A stretch of DNA of 26,120 bases. It comes from JANXXV01 sp038200305. Its GTDB lineage: Bacteria > Acidobacteriota > Terriglobia > Bryobacterales > Bryobacteraceae. The position numbers and the translations under genes were made by a program. Position 1 is the stretch's first letter. The number at the start of each line of letters is the position of its first letter. The stretch is taken from contig JBBPYD010000050.1 in NCBI GenBank assembly GCA_038200305.1, forward strand, positions 1 to 26,120, in the 5' to 3' direction. Under the pieces are notes generated by a model. It was not told the DNA's origin and did no database searches. It worked only from the letters and a program-made list of their open reading frames with translations. Shown here one piece after another: positions 23,974-26,120 of the stretch.

Positions 23974-25023
23974 ATGCAAGACACGAAACGATGGACAGCG
24001 GTGCTTTCACGCACAGAAACTTCGGAAGATAGATTCTTCTATGCCGTAAAAACTACAAACATTTATTGCCGCCCTGGGTGTCCTTCCCGCCGCCCCGATC
24101 TGAAGAACGTGGTTTTCTTCGATGCCAGTTCCGACGCTGAACGGGCAGGTTTCCGGCCCTGCCTTCGATGCAGGCCGAACGATACAAAGCCTACGGTGGT
24201 GGAATCGTTGTGCCGGTACATTGAAAACCATGCCGATGGCGCTGTGACCCTGGACGCCTTGAGCAAATTCGCCCGGCTGAGTCCATCTCACTTACAACGA
24301 ATGTTCAAGGACGCGATGGGCGTGAGTCCGCGTGAGTACGCCAGCGCGCATCGGGCGAAAAGGCTGAAGTCGGAACTGAGCCATGGCGCACCGGTGACAG
24401 ATGCTCTCTATGAAGCCGGCTATGGCTCGTCGAGTAGGTTGTATGAGAGATCCGACGAGGAACTGGGAATGACTCCATCTTCGTATCGGAAAGGCGGAAA
24501 AGGGGAGCAGATTGATTTCACCATTGCCGGTTCACCGCTCGGCCGGATGCTGGTGGCCACGACAGCACGGGGCGTTTGTGCCATCACCTTCGGCGAGTCT
24601 GATGCGGAGTTGGAGGAGACGCTAAGCAAGGAGTTCCCCGGAGCCACATGCAACTACAATCCGGAGCTGTTGAGCGCTGCTGTAACGGCGGTGGTGGCTC
24701 ATCTCAAAGGAAGTAACGGGCAGATCGATTTACCACTGGATATCCGCGCGACTGCGTTCCAGAGAGTTGTGTGGAAGGCTCTGCAATCCATTCCGTATGG
24801 AACGAAGGTCTCCTATGAGGATGTCGCGAAGGCGATTGGGAAACCGGCAGCGGTGAGAGCCGTGGCAAGCGCCTGCGCCAAGAACCGGATTGCCGTCGCA
24901 ATTCCGTGCCATCGGGTGGTGCATAAAGGTGGCGGCATCAGTGGATACCGCTGGGGCACGGATCGGAAAAAGCTGCTGCTGGAGCAGGAGCGCACTGAAG
25001 CCACCGAACCGCGCACGCAGTAA
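23974..25023 (+). CDS. ada: Bifunctional Ada: DNA alkylation repair and regulator
   Basis: This 349-residue protein has the full Ada layout. The N-terminal zinc domain carries C32, C36 (YCRPGC) and C63, C66 (RPCLRC); C32 is the likely methyl acceptor from phosphotriesters. An AraC-type helix-turn-helix region follows at about 75-172. The C-terminal O6-methylguanine transferase domain has FQRVVWKALQSIPYGTKVSY and the reactive C312 in AIPCHRVV. Residue for residue this matches E. coli Ada in motif order and length. AAGGTGAG before ATG 23974 is a good ribosome-binding site. I do not see a clear Ada box in the 90 bases upstream. No alkA or alkB is adjacent. Confidence 0.96.
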   Translation: MQDTKRWTAVLSRTETSEDRFFYAVKTTNIYCRPGCPSRRPDLKNVVFFDASSDAERAGFRPCLRCRPNDTKPTVVESLCRYIENHADGAVTLDALSKFARLSPSHLQRMFKDAMGVSPREYASAHRAKRLKSELSHGAPVTDALYEAGYGSSSRLYERSDEELGMTPSSYRKGGKGEQIDFTIAGSPLGRMLVATTARGVCAITFGESDAELEETLSKEFPGATCNYNPELLSAAVTAVVAHLKGSNGQIDLPLDIRATAFQRVVWKALQSIPYGTKVSYEDVAKAIGKPAAVRAVASACAKNRIAVAIPCHRVVHKGGGISGYRWGTDRKKLLLEQERTEATEPRTQ

Positions 25024-25066
25024 GCGGTGGTGTTGCTGCTAACGCTACCATGGTTCAAGAGGGGAG

Positions 25067-25375
25067 ATGCCGCTAGCTTGTAATCTGAAAGCAATCGGCG
25101 CATCTGAGCGTCCGCATTACAACGAATTAATGAGGCGGCTGCGCCTAGCCTTGCATGACCGTGCTGAGATGGCAGACGGCTACGCCTACAAACTCGACAC
25201 TGCCAAAATCAGTCTTCCCGAGGTTGCCGAATGGATCGCCATGGAGCGGCTGTGTTGTCCGTTTATCACGTTCAACCTTGAGGTGAACGGTATGGGCAAT
25301 TCCAGCCTGACACTACGCGGGCCATCAGGTGCTAAAGCGATTCTTGAGGAAGAGTTTCCGCGGAAAGCCAAATAG
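25067..25375 (+). CDS. Small conserved-looking protein with a Cys-Cys motif
   Basis: This 102-residue cytoplasmic protein starts at ATG 25067 behind GAGGGGAG, a strong ribosome-binding site. The N-terminal half is helical and charged (residues 12-37); the middle holds MERLCCPFITFNLEV with adjacent C63-C64; and the end is a short strand-rich GPSGAKAILEEEF segment. I recall small hypothetical proteins with an E-x-x-CCPF-x-x-F pattern in other soil bacteria, but cannot give a function. It lies 43 bases after ada and converges on the methyltransferase-like gene 12 bases later, so it may be co-transcribed with ada. Confidence 0.78.
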   Translation: MPLACNLKAIGASERPHYNELMRRLRLALHDRAEMADGYAYKLDTAKISLPEVAEWIAMERLCCPFITFNLEVNGMGNSSLTLRGPSGAKAILEEEFPRKAK

Positions 25376-25387
25376 AAATCGCCGAAC

Positions 25388-25942
25388 CTAAGTAAGCAGG
25401 CCCGCTTTCCAAATCAGCAATAACAGGCCCGTCAGGTATCCGAGCAGCGCCTGGTATTCCTGGTTCTTCAAATACAGCGCTCCCCGGAAAGATTCCGCCG
25501 CGTTCATCCGCCCGAATGGGAGCAGCATGGGAACTCGGGCGGCGTAGTCGCTGTAATTCGGAAAGAGATTGCGCAGGTGCTGCTCTTCCAGTTCGATCAC
25601 CGGCAAATAGACGAACAGAAACACCGCGCCGAAAAGGGCGGCCAGCAGCCAGCGTTGTGACGCGATCACCAGTCCTGAAGCTACAAGCAGCGTTCCTATG
25701 TAGAGCGGGTTGCGCACATAGGAATATGGCCCACTCATGGCCAGGTTCTGATTCTTGGCCAGATGGCCCGCGGCCCAGGCGCGTAACAGCAAGCCGGCAA
25801 CGGAAACCGGAACTCCTATGGCGAGCGATCTTGCATCGGGTACGGCTAAGTACGCGAACGCGGCCACCAGCAAGAAGCCACTAGGCACGCGCAACTTCGC
25901 CACGGTGTCGGCGTAGCGCTTCGGGAACCAGTAATGACGCAT
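25388..25942 (-). CDS. Isoprenylcysteine methyltransferase-like membrane enzyme
   Basis: This 184-residue integral membrane protein of the ICMT/PEMT-like superfamily has four to five hydrophobic segments. The conserved cofactor-binding segment GPYSYVRNPLYIG is at 71-83 and the E-E pair (E119-E120) lies in ELEEQHL, both typical of S-adenosylmethionine-dependent methyltransferases of this fold; a nearby tyrosine motif (NYSDYAARVP) is also usual. In bacteria these methylate phospholipids or unknown membrane substrates. I chose ATG 25942 because it overlaps an upstream stop as TGATG; GTG 25945 is an alternative start. The last helix (about 165-183) extends beyond the core domain. Confidence 0.87.
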   Translation of the reverse strand: MRHYWFPKRYADTVAKLRVPSGFLLVAAFAYLAVPDARSLAIGVPVSVAGLLLRAWAAGHLAKNQNLAMSGPYSYVRNPLYIGTLLVASGLVIASQRWLLAALFGAVFLFVYLPVIELEEQHLRNLFPNYSDYAARVPMLLPFGRMNAAESFRGALYLKNQEYQALLGYLTGLLLLIWKAGLLT

Positions 25943-26118
25943 CACGGCCCGGTCTGGCAGAGCATACGAGCCTTTAACGACTCAAAAACCTTCCCAGGCG
26001 AAATGCCGCGCATCGAACTGTCGATCTCTTTATTCCGCTTGTAACTCGTTTGCGCATCGGCGGTGCGAAGAACTGTAATCGTACTTTTGTATGGACCATT
26101 CCGGGCTGGATTAGTGGG
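25942..26118 (-). CDS. 3' end of an unidentified gene
   Basis: On the minus strand, one frame is open from the window edge for 58 codons to a TGA at 25944-25942, reading from PTNPARNGPYKSTITVLRTA to RMLCQTGP. The other two frames are interrupted or look random. The stop shares one base with ATG 25942 (TGATG), matching the coupling style seen across the window. I do not recognise the protein; the visible part is charged and soluble. Without the 5' part, a chance open frame cannot be excluded. Confidence 0.5.
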   Translation of the reverse strand, partial: PTNPARNGPYKSTITVLRTADAQTSYKRNKEIDSSMRGISPGKVFESLKARMLCQTGP

Positions 26119-26120
26119 GC

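Overview
The window is a gene-dense bacterial chromosome segment with about 32 protein genes, no stretch over about 120 bases without a gene, and no RNA gene, CRISPR array, insertion sequence or phage gene that I can see. High GC, small secreted carboxypeptidase-regulatory-like proteins, several TlpA/redoxin proteins and a GAF-GAF-PP2C phosphatase suggest an Acidobacteriota member, perhaps of the Solibacter/Bryobacter type. That assignment is inference from gene content only. Junctions are unusually tight: at least nine neighbouring pairs overlap by four bases (ATGA, GTGA or TTGA) or share one base (TAATG, TGATG), so translational coupling is the rule.

Layout. (1) 1-4574, plus strand: the end of deoC, a GAF-GAF-PP2C phosphatase, lysA, and a chromate-transporter pair encoded as two half-size genes. 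(2) 8504-4558, minus strand: two PTPS/QueD paralogs and folE (pterin/folate), a hypothetical protein, then a five-gene set of a LysW-like zinc ribbon with a huge acidic tail, two secreted carboxypeptidase-regulatory-like proteins, a redoxin and a TlpA thioredoxin. (3) 8534-10524, plus: a membrane-anchored TlpA protein and a GlcD-type FAD oxidase. (4) 18480-10526, minus: a seven-gene run, rlmB, ggt, TIM-barrel isomerase, asnS, arginase, ddl and an S41 peptidase. (5) 19398-18514 and 20420-19494, minus: a CDF metal transporter and a two-repeat DUF1259 protein. (6) 21148-23883: a secreted jelly-roll-like protein divergent from an OmpR-type response regulator and histidine kinase, followed by a YdcZ-type transporter. 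(7) 23974-26120: an Ada repair protein, a small Cys-Cys protein, an isoprenylcysteine-methyltransferase-like membrane enzyme and a partial gene.

The most notable signal is in part 6. The 17-base sequence ACTCAGGAATTCCTCAG, two CTCAG half-sites with an 11-base period, occurs three times: once toward each of the two divergent genes at 21149-21264, and once just before the YdcZ-type gene. The period is the one expected for OmpR/PhoB-type regulators, and each of the two plus-strand copies is followed after 10-11 bases by a -10-like hexamer. I infer a self-controlled regulon of sensor, regulator, secreted protein and transporter. The second point of interest is the LysW-like protein, whose acidic tail is read in another frame as the basic start of the next gene's signal peptide.
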